Shown here: one piece after another, positions 1 through 8,688 of the stretch | How positions within the stretch are numbered: position 1 is the first letter of the stretch | Layout: each line of letters starts with the position of its first letter | Source: Planococcus sp. PAMC 21323 | GTDB lineage: Bacteria > Bacillota > Bacilli > Bacillales_A > Planococcaceae | Reading direction: 5' to 3' | Length of the DNA: 64,000 nucleotides | Assembly: GCF_000785555.1 (NCBI RefSeq) | Contig: NZ_CP009129.1 | Location: 2,356,001-2,420,000, forward strand | Notes under the pieces: model-generated | What the model was told of the DNA's origin: nothing | Databases searched by the model: none | The model's input: the letters and a program-made list of their open reading frames with translations, nothing else | Translations under genes and position numbers: made by a program

Positions 1-534
1 GGCATCTGGATTTTTCATCGGATTGTCTTGATAAATGCCGTTTATGTCTGTCAAAATCATTAAAAAGTCTGCGTCAATGAGCGTGCTGACTAACGCGGAC
101 AACATATCATTGTCACCAAACGTCAATTCTTTCATAGCGACCGAATCATTTTCGTTAATGATTGGCAACACGTCTCGTTCTAATAAATTCGATATCGTGG
201 CATTTGCATTTTTGTATAGATCTTTTGTTAAGAGTAATTGTGCTGCAACAATATCGTGTGTTTTGCATTCATCTGCGTATGCTTGCAACAACAACCCTTG
301 CCCAACAGCTGCAGCTGATTGCTTATCTACCACTTTATCTGGTCGCGTTGCGTACCCAATGCTCTTAAATCCGGCTGCTACTGCACCTGATGAAATCAAT
401 ACCACTTCATGGCCTTGTTCTTTCAAGCGTGCCACTGCCTGTACATGTTCACGCAATTTGCTAATTGACAATTTCCCGTTCAACTCCGTCAACGAACTAC
501 TGCCAATCTTTACGACGATTCGTTTCTTCTCCAC
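1..534 (-). CDS. proB: Glutamate 5-kinase ProB, N-terminal part (runs off the window)
   Basis: Cytosolic glutamate 5-kinase phosphorylates L-glutamate in the first step of proline synthesis. The reverse strand reads [20 protein letters not shown] at the N-terminus, then the amino-acid-kinase motifs ISSGAVAAG, a NENDSV segment and [10 protein letters not shown], all typical of ProB. The start is a GTG at 534, chosen because TAGGAGATGG lies 7-8 nt upstream and the reading frame matches the family N-terminus. An ATG at 544 is out of frame. The frame is open to base 1, so the C-terminal half of the kinase and any PUA domain lie outside. In Bacillales proA normally follows, which would also be outside. 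I saw no T-box leader upstream. Identification is secure. Confidence 0.93.
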   Translation of the reverse strand, partial: MEKKRIVVKIGSSSLTELNGKLSISKLREHVQAVARLKEQGHEVVLISSGAVAAGFKSIGYATRPDKVVDKQSAAAVGQGLLLQAYADECKTHDIVAAQLLLTKDLYKNANATISNLLERDVLPIINENDSVAMKELTFGDNDMLSALVSTLIDADFLMILTDINGIYQDNPMKNPDA

Positions 535-1142
535 TAACTACCATCTCCTATTTTCACTGAAAATTCTTTTCTAAAATAAACCCTACTGATCTTGTAGCAT
601 GTTTTCTTACTAAAAACTGCGCTGATCTAGATTTTATTTAATTTTATAGACCGAATAAATCTGGCGAAAAAAGTTGTATTTAGTAAATGATGAGCGTTAA
701 ATCTTGCTTAGGTTTTAAAACCAAATTGTGGTCTTCTCTTTAAACCCAAGCCTTTTCTCACCAGCGCTTCGCAACGTTCGGTATTGTTTAACGGTCGCGT
801 ACAGATGACCTTAAACAAAATCGTAAGTTGCAATGGTAACATATATTTTGTTCGTTTCCAAATTCTATCCATTTTTCAGATCGATTTTTTAGCTGCTAAA
901 GCCTGCTGTATGTAGGAGTGTGGTTATTTATAAAAACTTAAAATAGTTGTTGTGAAGAAATGTACATACGTTAAAATTTTAATGAGCAACTACATTATTC
1001 TTTCTTCCATCTTCCCCAATTAAAGTATTTCCACCTAACATCCCCCCTATAATTGAAATTATTATATACTATTACATAAGTGATTCAGGAACTCCGCTTT
1101 CAAAATTAAAAGCGAAGTGCTGATTGCAAATTTGAAGTTGAG
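535..1142. other. Intergenic region between proB and the Wzy-like gene
   Basis: About 600 bases separating two divergently transcribed genes, so it must hold both promoters. It is AT-rich and I found no convincing coding frame. The conserved T-box antiterminator core expected in proline-regulated Bacillus proBA leaders is not visible on the proB strand. No strong terminator-like hairpin was seen. Confidence 0.5.
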
Positions 1143-1151
1143 GTGAAAGAT

Positions 1152-2318
1152 TTGGATTCGACGAAAGCCAGACTCGCTGCAAAAGTTATTGCAACGACCG
1201 GTATATTTACTGCACTACTTTTTATGGGCATGCAATTCACGGTACATCATTTTATGAGTAAGGAATCTTTACTTTTTCCGGCCATTATTTTATCCATTGT
1301 CTTGCTTTACCATGCGCTGATAGATCGTAAGCTTGTCAGCCAAAAAAGTAATTTAATCGTTCTCGGTTTATTACTGCTTTTCACTACTTATTACGTATTA
1401 AACAATAACTCGAATGCACCATTAAAACTTGAATACATAACGTATTTCTTGCTGATTGTTGCACTCTTTATAGCTATTGTATTCTTTAAAAACAGAATTG
1501 TAGATAAACGGATGTGGATCGTCTTTACTTTCATTTACGCCAATGTTTTCTTTTTACCAATTCTGCTATCTATCAATATCTTGATTGCCGCAAATTCAAA
1601 CGGCATCATTGCTTTTTTGCTGCTATTCTTTTGCCTCATCAATCTCAATGAAAAGAACATCATCCTAAAAGTGCTGAATCTATATACGACGATTTTGTTA
1701 GTTATCACGTTGTTCACAGCCACTTCTCGAACTGCCATGATGGCTTTCATCATTGTCATCTTTATTTTCTTTGCAATAAAATATCTATCCCGTTTTACGT
1801 TCCAACTATTGACTGCATTAATCCTCTTGAGTCCGGTGGTCACTGCACTATATGTTTATTTAAAATATACTTCCATCGGCCAAACTCTAAATGACCTCAG
1901 TATTCAGGTTACGGGGAAAATATTCTTTTCAGGGAGAGATCAAATTTGGGGAGATGCAGTAGAAACTGTACTACAGAAAGGTGCATTCTGGACAGGATTA
2001 GGCATCAATACTGAATTCGAGAAGCTAGGTGGCTATCTGCATAATCTGTATGTGCAAGTTTTTTATCAAACTGGTTTTATCGGACTCATTTTAGTAGTAG
2101 CACTGCTCTTTTCAATCGCATGGGCTGTCGGAAAAGCGAAGGTTTTGGATACTGATGCCAGAGTCTTGATAGGCTATTTTATCGCTATTCTATTTTTACA
2201 GGTGTTTGAAGGACATTTGATTTATAAATTCGAAATCATTTCGGTATTGATGTGGATCATCATAGCTTTCCTAATTAGAAAGTCTTCTCATCAGTTGTCA
2301 CAAGAACAGAAAGCCTGA
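1152..2318 (+). CDS. O-antigen ligase / Wzy-like polytopic membrane protein
   Basis: Strongly hydrophobic protein of about 388 residues with some 10-12 predicted membrane segments. It has the Wzy_C (O-antigen ligase) pattern: a large outside loop (GRDQIWGDAVETV...GLGINTEF...LHNLYVQVFYQTG) before the last helices. The family polymerises or ligates lipid-linked glycans at the outer face of the membrane. The likely start is TTG at 1152, preceded by GAGGTG about 6 nt upstream. A GTG at 1143 in the same frame overlaps that ribosome site. The gene stands alone, about 8 kb from the capsule locus and on the other strand, and has no glycosyltransferase neighbour. Its substrate cannot be told from the sequence. 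It could serve a different polymer or be a detached second polymerase. Confidence 0.75.
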   Translation: MDSTKARLAAKVIATTGIFTALLFMGMQFTVHHFMSKESLLFPAIILSIVLLYHALIDRKLVSQKSNLIVLGLLLLFTTYYVLNNNSNAPLKLEYITYFLLIVALFIAIVFFKNRIVDKRMWIVFTFIYANVFFLPILLSINILIAANSNGIIAFLLLFFCLINLNEKNIILKVLNLYTTILLVITLFTATSRTAMMAFIIVIFIFFAIKYLSRFTFQLLTALILLSPVVTALYVYLKYTSIGQTLNDLSIQVTGKIFFSGRDQIWGDAVETVLQKGAFWTGLGINTEFEKLGGYLHNLYVQVFYQTGFIGLILVVALLFSIAWAVGKAKVLDTDARVLIGYFIAILFLQVFEGHLIYKFEIISVLMWIIIAFLIRKSSHQLSQEQKA

Positions 2319-2332
2319 ATAACCATAATAAA

Positions 2333-2372
2333 AACCAGCAGCCACTCTTTTAACTTAGAGTAGTTGCTGGTT
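2333..2372. terminator. Hairpin between convergent genes (terminator)
   Basis: AACCAGCA and TGCTGGTT with inner ACTCT/AGAGT pairs form a stem just after the Wzy-like gene. The minus-strand side carries the better T-rich tail (TTTTTATTATT), so it may work in both directions. Confidence 0.65.
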
Positions 2373-2429
2373 TCCCCCGCTTCCTGGAACCAAATTTTAA
2401 TAATAATTTCATATATATATAAACTACAA

Positions 2430-2470
2430 AACTCCATTACCAAGAATCTCATGTTCCCGGTAATGGAGTT
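2430..2470. terminator. Second hairpin between convergent genes
   Basis: AACTCCATTACC pairs perfectly with GGTAATGGAGTT around a 17-nt loop. It lies downstream of the minus-strand zinc-ribbon gene and is followed on that strand by a moderately T-rich tail. It is probably that gene's terminator. Confidence 0.55.
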
Positions 2471-2554
2471 ACTTATTCATACGATTTTTAAAAAGAATTA
2501 TAAAGCCCAAGTAGCGAAAATATTTTCTACTCTTTGGCACTTGAATTCAACTGA

Positions 2555-3163
2555 TTATTCGTCCTCAAAATCTTCATCCAGAACAGCCATTCCGTTTTCC
2601 CACTCAATCTCCTCGAATCGATCAATCATCTCCAGCTTCACTTGAAATCCCTCATAGCTCATTAGCATCTTGCCAACTTCATTCCAAGTATAGGATTTCC
2701 CATCAACCGCTACTAAAGGTATCTGATCATCTGATAAATCCGATTCGATGCGTCCAACTAAACGATCGTTTATTAGTGAATGAAAGTGCTGACCATTTGG
2801 AAATTCACCTTTTTGAATATAGATTTCAGCCATTCCTCGTTCAGCCTTGGCTATCAACTCTAAGAACAGCTGTCCTTGATCTACGTCTAGCTCGCCATGG
2901 ACGGTAAACTGATAACCACCATCTACCAGCTCTTCAGCTTCCATAATGACACCAATTGGATCGAGCGTTTTTCTTAACCGAAAGTGGTGTGGCTCGCCTT
3001 CTCCGTCTTGAATCGTTACGCCATCTGGATAACTTGTCGCTTCCACGCTAAGCATATCTGTCAACATCAGGTTATAACAACTCAAACAAAGACGCTCCGA
3101 CTTTATTGTTGAATTCCAGTGAATATAAGCATCTTTTTTCTCGCATCGATCACATAGCGACAT
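2555..3163 (-). CDS. Zinc-ribbon protein of unknown function
   Basis: A 202-residue soluble protein. The N-terminus MSLCDRCEKKDA followed by RLCLSCYNLM has two CxxC pairs (CDRC and CLSC) about 20 residues apart, a treble-clef or zinc-ribbon pattern. The rest is acidic, with no membrane segment or signal peptide; it resembles conserved uncharacterised Bacillales proteins, and I recognise no enzymatic motif. The start at 3163 is preferred over the ATG at 3211 because AGAGGTG sits about 5 nt upstream and the upstream extension is lysine/arginine-rich filler before the ribbon. It is a single gene facing the Wzy-like gene tail to tail, followed by two hairpins. Confidence 0.75.
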   Translation of the reverse strand: MSLCDRCEKKDAYIHWNSTIKSERLCLSCYNLMLTDMLSVEATSYPDGVTIQDGEGEPHHFRLRKTLDPIGVIMEAEELVDGGYQFTVHGELDVDQGQLFLELIAKAERGMAEIYIQKGEFPNGQHFHSLINDRLVGRIESDLSDDQIPLVAVDGKSYTWNEVGKMLMSYEGFQVKLEMIDRFEEIEWENGMAVLDEDFEDE

Positions 3164-3238
3164 GTCCGCACCTCTTTTTCTCATTTGCTCTTTCTCTTTT
3201 ACAATAAGCAAAAATAGACGAGATTGAAATAACTAAAA

Positions 3239-3420
3239 ATTTCTCCAGTTGCTCCCTGTGTACGGCTCAGTTATGACTATTTACGATCCTGAATAAAAAA
3301 AGGAAAGCTGCCTTTGAAAACCGTTAGGGTTTCTGAAGACAGCTTTTTTCGAATACAATTGTCGTGAATATACTGAATCGCGTCTGTCACAGGGGCGCGA
3401 TTTTATTCCGTTCAACATAA
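3239..3420. repeat. Decayed intergenic repeat, copy A
   Basis: The left part (TTCTCCAG..., then TTATGACTATTTA) and right part (TCACAGGGGCGCGATTTT) recur in the same order at 5010-5190. Copy A has a terminator-like hairpin between the two parts. Similarity was judged by eye; the copies are clearly diverged. Confidence 0.5.
3304..3351. terminator. Bidirectional terminator-like hairpin
   Basis: AAAGCTG pairs with CAGCTTT, with further pairing inside (GAAAACC/GGGTTTC). T-runs follow on both strands. It is a plausible second terminator behind bdhA. Confidence 0.65.
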
Positions 3421-3450
3421 AAAGAGACAGTCCGTGTTCGGCTGCCTCTC
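3418..3450 (-). terminator. Terminator of the butanediol dehydrogenase gene
   Basis: On the minus strand GAGAGGCAG and CTGTCTC form a bulged stem, followed by TTTTT, starting about 10 nt after the stop codon of the gene ending at 3461. Confidence 0.7.
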
Positions 3451-3460
3451 ACTTAGAAAA

Positions 3461-4510
3461 CTACATTTCCCCGCTTAATTCAACGAGAATTTTTGATTGG
3501 GATTTGTCATTAGTCAGTGCTTCGAACCCTTTTTCCACGATGTCGTCCAATTCAATCTGGGAAGTGATGACACCTTGTGGTTTCAACTGTCCTGTACCGA
3601 TCAAATCAACCGTTTGCTGGAATGTTGTAGGCGTGTAGGCAATAGACGATGTCACTTTTACGCCTGTACTGGTCAATTGCATAGGATTCCATTCGATCGG
3701 GCGTGCAAAAATCGATACAATGACCATTGTGCCCCGTGCACGCGTTACGTCAATAGCCTGTTTGAATGTCGGTGCGACACCGGCCACTTCGAAAGTTACG
3801 TCCACACCTTCAGGGATTACATTTTTCAACGCTTCTACAGGATCCACCTGGCCTGAATTGAAGACGTGGGTAGCTCCCAGTTCTTTGGCTTTTTGCAAGC
3901 GCTCTTCAGACAGATCGAATGAGAAGATTTTGCTTGCGCCAGCCGCTTTAGCAGCAATAATGGTAAGCAAACCAATCGGACCTGCACCAAATACTGCGAC
4001 GGTGTCACCAAATTGCATATTGCCTTCTTTAACGGCTTGTACAGCCACCGCTGTCGGTTCGACCAACGCGCCATCCTGCAACGTCATACCTTCTGGTAAT
4101 TTATAGACAAAGCTCTCACCGGCGTTTACATACTTGGCGAATCCACCGTCAGAGCCCAAACCGATGAATTGGAAACCATCATAGGCATCCACATCTTCCG
4201 GCTTGTTGCCGAATGTGTACATAGGGTTAATCGCAACACGGTCTCCTTCTTTGACAGATGTGACGTCTTTCCCAACTTTTTCGACTACCCCCGCAAATTC
4301 ATGTCCCATTGTGAGAGGAGCCTGTTGGCCAGTCAACTCATTATTTTTCTCAACAGGGATGAAAACAGGACCTTCCTGATATTCATGCAGATCCGAACCG
4401 CAAATGCCAGCCCACGCTACACGCACAGTTACTTCATTGTCCTGCAAAACTTTTAGTTCACGTTCTTCCACCCGGATGTCTTTTTCTCCATACCATACTG
4501 CTGCTTTCAT
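3461..4510 (-). CDS. bdhA: 2,3-butanediol dehydrogenase-like zinc alcohol dehydrogenase
   Basis: A 349-residue medium-chain dehydrogenase, the usual length for BdhA. It probably interconverts acetoin and 2,3-butanediol with NAD(H) in the cytosol. Catalytic-zinc ligands are visible as C37 (AGICGSDLHEY) and H70-E71 (GHEFAGVV). The nucleotide-binding GAGPIGLL motif is near residue 180. The loop that holds the structural zinc in many relatives has no cysteines here (NPMYTFGNKPEDVDAYDG); related Firmicute butanediol dehydrogenases share this. The start is the ATG at 4510 because GGAGGTAGG lies just upstream; the longer frame to 4543 contains that ribosome site. It is a single gene with a terminator at 3418-3450. 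Substrate assignment is by family and other secondary alcohols are possible. Confidence 0.85.
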   Translation of the reverse strand: MKAAVWYGEKDIRVEERELKVLQDNEVTVRVAWAGICGSDLHEYQEGPVFIPVEKNNELTGQQAPLTMGHEFAGVVEKVGKDVTSVKEGDRVAINPMYTFGNKPEDVDAYDGFQFIGLGSDGGFAKYVNAGESFVYKLPEGMTLQDGALVEPTAVAVQAVKEGNMQFGDTVAVFGAGPIGLLTIIAAKAAGASKIFSFDLSEERLQKAKELGATHVFNSGQVDPVEALKNVIPEGVDVTFEVAGVAPTFKQAIDVTRARGTMVIVSIFARPIEWNPMQLTSTGVKVTSSIAYTPTTFQQTVDLIGTGQLKPQGVITSQIELDDIVEKGFEALTNDKSQSKILVELSGEM

Positions 4511-4742
4511 TTTCCTACCTCCCAGTTTTATAATCCGATTCACTATTCTTTCAGTAAAATATTTGCATTAATAGATTAATTCAAGATAATTATAACACTA
4601 TATATTTTGCCATTCTAGGAATATACTCGACCAGCGACAAAAATATTTGCAATATTTAATGAAAACACCTTATCTTAATTCTCTTCCTATGATTTTTTTA
4701 TGTTTTTACTTATATGAGAATTGCTGTAAACGCTAAACTAGA

Positions 4743-4790
4743 GTAAACAGTTTTCCACAAATAACGGTAAACAGATTTCACCAAATAAGA
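4743..4790. repeat. Two 24-bp direct repeats upstream of bdhA
   Basis: GTAAACAG-TTTTCCACAAATAACG is followed at once by GTAAACAG-ATTTCACCAAATAAGA. The two 24-nt units differ at a handful of positions. A poorer match (GTAAACGCTAAAC) precedes them near 4725. They lie about 230 bp upstream of the bdhA start and could be regulator-binding repeats or chance. Confidence 0.4.
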
Positions 4791-4862
4791 CTCCACAGTT
4801 TAGTAACTGTTCCCAGAGAACGGCGCAATTCATAACAATTCAGCTTTCTGTATAAATGATGG

Positions 4863-4909
4863 AAATCCAAGCTCTTGAACCTTGAGTTCTAGGACTTGGA
4901 TTTTCTTTT
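4863..4909 (+). terminator. Orphan intrinsic terminator
   Basis: AAATCCAAG pairs with CTTGGATTT, with inner CTTGAAC/GAGTTC pairs, and is followed by TCTTTTG on the plus strand. No plus-strand gene precedes it within 2 kb, so it may end a small RNA or mark a deleted gene. Confidence 0.55.
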
Positions 4910-5009
4910 GCATTTATTTGTAGTAAATTGTCTGAATTCTGTAGAATTGTTTCTTTCCCAGGGACGCGAATTTCCACAATTTGCTATTCTTACAGCTTTA
5001 ATGGAAAAC

Positions 5010-5190
5010 ATTCTCCAGGTGGCCCGTGTGTATGGTTCAATTATGACTATTTATCAATCTCACTAACATACACACCCCCTTCGAAATCGATTGATTTCAC
5101 TGAAGATGGTATTTTCTCTATTCAATCTGTTTGTATAAATTGAATTTTTTCGCTCACAGGGCGCGTTTTTTCTTTTTTAACATATTCGAA
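5010..5190. repeat. Decayed intergenic repeat, copy B
   Basis: Matches 3239-3420 in order: TTCTCCAGGTGGCCCGTGTG, TTATGACTATTTA, then TCACAGGGCGCGTTTTT. A related AGGGACGCGAATT block lies at about 4960. Low identity suggests an old element. Confidence 0.5.
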
Positions 5191-5227
5191 AAAGGGGATA
5201 CACTAGTTTATTTCTCAGGATAGCGAT

Positions 5228-5686
5228 TCAATTGTTATTTAAGATTTCATTCATTTCCTGGATTTGCGCTCTTAAAACTTCAATATTTGGTGTTAAATCA
5301 TTAATGTCGTCAGATTCATAGGTTCTATTTAAAATAATTTGGATATTATCAATAGCTACTAGAACATTTCCCTTTAATTTTCTTGCTTCGTCGGTTTGTA
5401 CATCTTTTGAAGTTAAGATTATCTCAGTATTTTCGAATTTTCTACTTAATTCTAAATTCATATCATATCCCTTTTCAACTTGCCAAGTAGTTAAATTTAA
5501 ACTGTTATTGAAGCTTTCATATTCTTCAAGAAATATTGCAAACTCTTTTGAATCCGGAATGTACCCATCATAAAGAAGCGAACGTAAGGAATTAAAGTCT
5601 TGATAATTCTTATATAAATTATAACCATATATTCCTACAAATAAAAATACTACTATGATAAGACCCATTACAATTTTTTTCTTCAT
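5228..5686 (-). CDS. Small membrane-anchored protein, unknown
   Basis: A 152-residue protein with one N-terminal membrane segment (MKKKIVMGLIIVVFLFVGIY) and an acidic, probably helical extracytoplasmic part without recognisable motifs. Lysines before the hydrophobic stretch and no lipobox suggest an anchored type II protein. A good ribosome site (GAAGGTGA) lies 7 nt upstream of the ATG, which supports a real gene. It is a single gene in otherwise gene-poor DNA and is more AT-rich than bdhA. I do not recognise the family. Confidence 0.65.
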   Translation of the reverse strand: MKKKIVMGLIIVVFLFVGIYGYNLYKNYQDFNSLRSLLYDGYIPDSKEFAIFLEEYESFNNSLNLTTWQVEKGYDMNLELSRKFENTEIILTSKDVQTDEARKLKGNVLVAIDNIQIILNRTYESDDINDLTPNIEVLRAQIQEMNEILNNN

Positions 5687-6600
5687 CGAGATTCACCTTC
5701 ACTATATATTATTAGTTTATTACTATATTAATAATACCATCCCCTAATAGTCGAAGGTATCATTTTTTAAAATGCGAAAATATTTATTATAAATAAATAT
5801 ACAGTTTAAGGTAAAAGCATATTAAAATATACGAAACTTTTTTACAATACATAATTCAAGAAGTTGCAGAAATCTGCAGGTGCATATTATCATCCATTAG
5901 CCATTACTCACTTACAGTTCTTAGGTTTATTAAGAACGCTATTTTGTCAAAAGGCCTATTCGCATTTTTGTTTGCTGACTGTCAGCATCTATATTTAACA
6001 TTATCCAACTGAGACAAAATTACCTTCGGTAAGAAACTAGATTTTTCCTGCATAGCTCGTTTCTGCTATATTCAGATGAAGAGGTTCAAAATTTTTTAAC
6101 CGACAAGTGTTAAAAAAATTGTTGCAGGAACCTTTTGATAAGTCCAATACAGCCTATTGCCTTTATTGCTCGAGTTACCGACAAATAGCGGAAGAAGATT
6201 CGCATTCAGAACGGTTTGATCCATAGATTCATATGGAGCGGTGAGCTGTCCGCTTTTTCCCTTTCATTCTTCTTTTTTTCTGCTCTCAAGGGACCGGACA
6301 ATTCATGACAATTGCACTTCTTTCATAAACTTATACTCTAACTTTAAGGGGGCACTACAGAACCTTGTGTTCATAGGAATATAGCTTCTTTCTCATATAA
6401 TTGTCATGAATTTTATAAATTGTTTATAATTACTTCTTTTTCATGGACGTAAATTCTTATTATATAGGAGTCGTTCTTTTAGATGGCTATATGCACCGTC
6501 TCATGTACAAAGTCTTTCAACTTACTTATGGCGCTAATTCGACAAGGTCTTGACCGTTTCTTCTGTTGGTAAAACCAAATCGATGAACGAATCGCATTTT
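5687..6600. other. Gene-poor stretch
   Basis: About 900 bases without a supportable gene. It is AT-rich with stops in all frames. Near 6300-6455 there are short matches to the decayed repeats further left: CAATTCATGACAATT (compare 4830) and a TAATTGTCATGAATT...CATGGACGTAAATT block (compare 4925-4970 and 3351-3405). A weak AGCGG/CCGCT hairpin with a T-run lies at 6237-6258. Confidence 0.45.
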
Positions 6601-7191
6601 TTACTTCTCCAGTCCTCGAATCACCACATCAAATAGCAACGCCTGACGTTCAACTAAACTAAACGCGCCTCTATTCATTCCCCAGTCATAAAGGATGCCA
6701 CGCATGGCATGTATGAGGACGGTATGCATTTGATGCGCTGTCAAATCGTCTCGTATCTCATTGTTTTCGATTCCTTCATTCAACAACTCGATTAAAAATT
6801 GATAAAGTGGGCGCGCGGGGTTACTAAAATAACTTTCGCGTTCTGGATTGAGTTCTTGCTCGTAGATGGTTCGTACCACATCCCATCCTAAGTCTTGTTC
6901 AATGTAAGTCATTTGCATGAATAAAAACTGTTTTAGTTTTAGGGTGATGACTTTTTCCGCTTTGAGTTGAGGAAACAACTCTTCTACGTAAAAATTATCG
7001 ATTTCTTTAAATTTTTCTGCGAAAATCTCGTGTTTGCTTTTAAAGTGATTATAAAAGGCACCTTTAGAAGAATCGGCTTTTTCGATAATTTCGTCGACCG
7101 TTACATTGGTAAAGCCTTTTTCGTTAAACAAGGCTAAAGCAATTTTCGAAATTCTATTTTTGGTTTGTTGTGCTTTTTCTTGTCTGCTCAT
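6601..7191 (-). CDS. TetR/AcrR family transcriptional regulator
   Basis: A 196-residue cytosolic repressor of usual TetR length. Residues about 10-55 form the conserved DNA-binding domain (RISKIALALFNEKGFTNVTVDEI, then SSKGAFYNHFKSKHEIF). The C-terminal 140 residues are helical and would bind a ligand. AGAGAGG lies 7 nt upstream of the ATG. The gene is divergent from a short-chain fatty acid transporter and an acyl-CoA ligase. A perfect 16-bp palindrome lies in the shared promoter region, so it most likely represses that pair and itself. The inducer may be a short-chain acid or its CoA ester (inference). Confidence 0.9.
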   Translation of the reverse strand: MSRQEKAQQTKNRISKIALALFNEKGFTNVTVDEIIEKADSSKGAFYNHFKSKHEIFAEKFKEIDNFYVEELFPQLKAEKVITLKLKQFLFMQMTYIEQDLGWDVVRTIYEQELNPERESYFSNPARPLYQFLIELLNEGIENNEIRDDLTAHQMHTVLIHAMRGILYDWGMNRGAFSLVERQALLFDVVIRGLEK

Positions 7192-7263
7192 CTAAAAACC
7201 TCTCTTTATCAGAATATTTAAAATTGACTTGACAAAGGAACTTCAGTCTGCGAAATTATATTC

Positions 7264-7279
7264 ATAGACTATAGTCTAT
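7264..7279. promoter_or_regulatory. Palindromic operator for the TetR regulator
   Basis: ATAGACTATAGTCTAT is a perfect 16-bp inverted repeat. A minus-strand promoter candidate (TTGACT, 17-nt spacer, TAGACT) overlaps it, and a plus-strand TTGACA lies about 30 bp upstream. Its size and place fit a TetR operator controlling both directions. Confidence 0.75.
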
Positions 7280-7340
7280 ATACATACCTATTACTAGTCA
7301 ACGTCATGAAAGCGTCTACACGACAAGGAGGAATTATTGC

Positions 7341-8669
7341 ATGTTAAGAAAAATATCACAACGTTTTAATGTGGGGGTTGAAAACTATTTACCAAACGCT
7401 TTTATTTTCGCCATTCTTCTTACCTTTTTAACTTTGATCTTAGGAATGACCGTTACAAGCCAATCGTTAACGGAAATGACCACGCATTGGTACACAGGAT
7501 TTTGGAACTTCCTAGCCTTTACCACACAGATGATTCTGATTTTAATCACAGGCTATGCATTAGTAAAAGCACCCCCTGTCCAAAAATTATTGGTTCGTGT
7601 GGCATCCATTCCGAAAACACAAAAATCTGCATTGATCTCCACCATTCTTGTTGCAGCTGCAGCCGGCTATCTTAGCTGGGGACTTGGCTTTGTGCTTGGC
7701 ACCTTGTTTGCCATTGAAGTTGCGAAAAATGTAAAAGCGGCAGACTTTCGTATTTTGATTGCCGCTGCGTATACAGGTACTATTGCCATCTTGCCCGCAA
7801 GTATTACCGTAACAGCACCCCTTCTTGTCAATACACCGGGGCATTCGCTTGAAGCGGAAATCGGCTTGATTCCACTAGCTGAAACTATTTTTAGTCCCAC
7901 GCTATTGCTTACGGCTTTTTTGGGACTGGTCGTGGTCTTGTTCGCTTATATTAAAATGATGCCAAAATCCGATGAAGTCATCCCTTTTGAAAAAGACGTG
8001 GATGTCTTTGTGGTTGAAAAATTAGCACCAGCTAAAACAGTTGCCGAAAAAATGGACCGTAGCAAAATCCTAAATTACCTTTTAGTCGCACTGGGAACCA
8101 TTTGGCTTGTCCAGTACGTCTCGTTGAATGGCTTTAACTTAGAATTAAACATTTTGAATTTCTTCTTTATTATATTAGGTCTTGCCTTACACGGTACACC
8201 GATTAGCTACATTAACGCGATCACGGCAGGTATGCCTTCTGCTTCAGGAATTCTTTTACAATTTCCATTTTATGCAGGAATTATGGGTATGATGGTGGGT
8301 TCAGGACTGATTGCTGTGATTTCGCAAGCCTTCGTTTCCATTTCAAACGAATACACTTTCCCACTGCTGTCGTTCTTATCGGCAGCTGTTGTCAACATTT
8401 TTGTGCCATCCGCTGGCGGTCAATGGCAAATTCAAGGTCCCATTATGTTGGAAGCGTCTAGAGCATTCAATATTCCGATTTCTTCCGTTGTGAACACCGT
8501 CACTATTGGAGATTTGGTTACCAACCTAATGCAGCCATTCTTTGTCTTACCTGCACTCGGACTATCGGGTCTTGGGTTAAAAGATATTTGGGGATATTGC
8601 TTAGTGTCTATGGTGCTGTTAATGATTGTGGCTGGAACCATCGTCACTGTCATTCCGTTAATTCTGTAA
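7341..8669 (+). CDS. Short-chain fatty acid transporter (AtoE family)
   Basis: A 442-residue polytopic membrane protein with about 12 hydrophobic segments. The N-terminus (ISQRFNVGVENYLPNAFIFA) and the GYLSWGLGFVLGTLFA and FVPSAGGQWQIQGP segments match the AtoE/SCFA_trans family, which takes up acids such as butyrate or acetoacetate. AAGGAGG lies about 10 nt upstream of the ATG. The next gene starts 19 nt after its stop and encodes an acyl-CoA ligase, so the pair would import and then activate an acid. Expression is probably controlled by the divergent TetR through the 7264-7279 palindrome. The exact substrate is not visible. Confidence 0.88.
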   Translation: MLRKISQRFNVGVENYLPNAFIFAILLTFLTLILGMTVTSQSLTEMTTHWYTGFWNFLAFTTQMILILITGYALVKAPPVQKLLVRVASIPKTQKSALISTILVAAAAGYLSWGLGFVLGTLFAIEVAKNVKAADFRILIAAAYTGTIAILPASITVTAPLLVNTPGHSLEAEIGLIPLAETIFSPTLLLTAFLGLVVVLFAYIKMMPKSDEVIPFEKDVDVFVVEKLAPAKTVAEKMDRSKILNYLLVALGTIWLVQYVSLNGFNLELNILNFFFIILGLALHGTPISYINAITAGMPSASGILLQFPFYAGIMGMMVGSGLIAVISQAFVSISNEYTFPLLSFLSAAVVNIFVPSAGGQWQIQGPIMLEASRAFNIPISSVVNTVTIGDLVTNLMQPFFVLPALGLSGLGLKDIWGYCLVSMVLLMIVAGTIVTVIPLIL

Positions 8670-8688
8670 CTTGAAAGGAGTTTTTTCT

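Noticed and set aside
35-574. Long plus-strand frame over the proB region
   Set aside because: The opposite strand encodes clear glutamate 5-kinase motifs. The plus-strand translation has no family pattern.
535-1142. T-box leader for proB
   Set aside because: Expected from Bacillus proBA, but the conserved antiterminator core is not present on the minus strand. A loose GTACGCGACC-like stretch is too poor a match.
2364-2645. 93-codon plus-strand frame
   Set aside because: It spans two terminator hairpins and the antisense 3' end of the zinc-ribbon gene.
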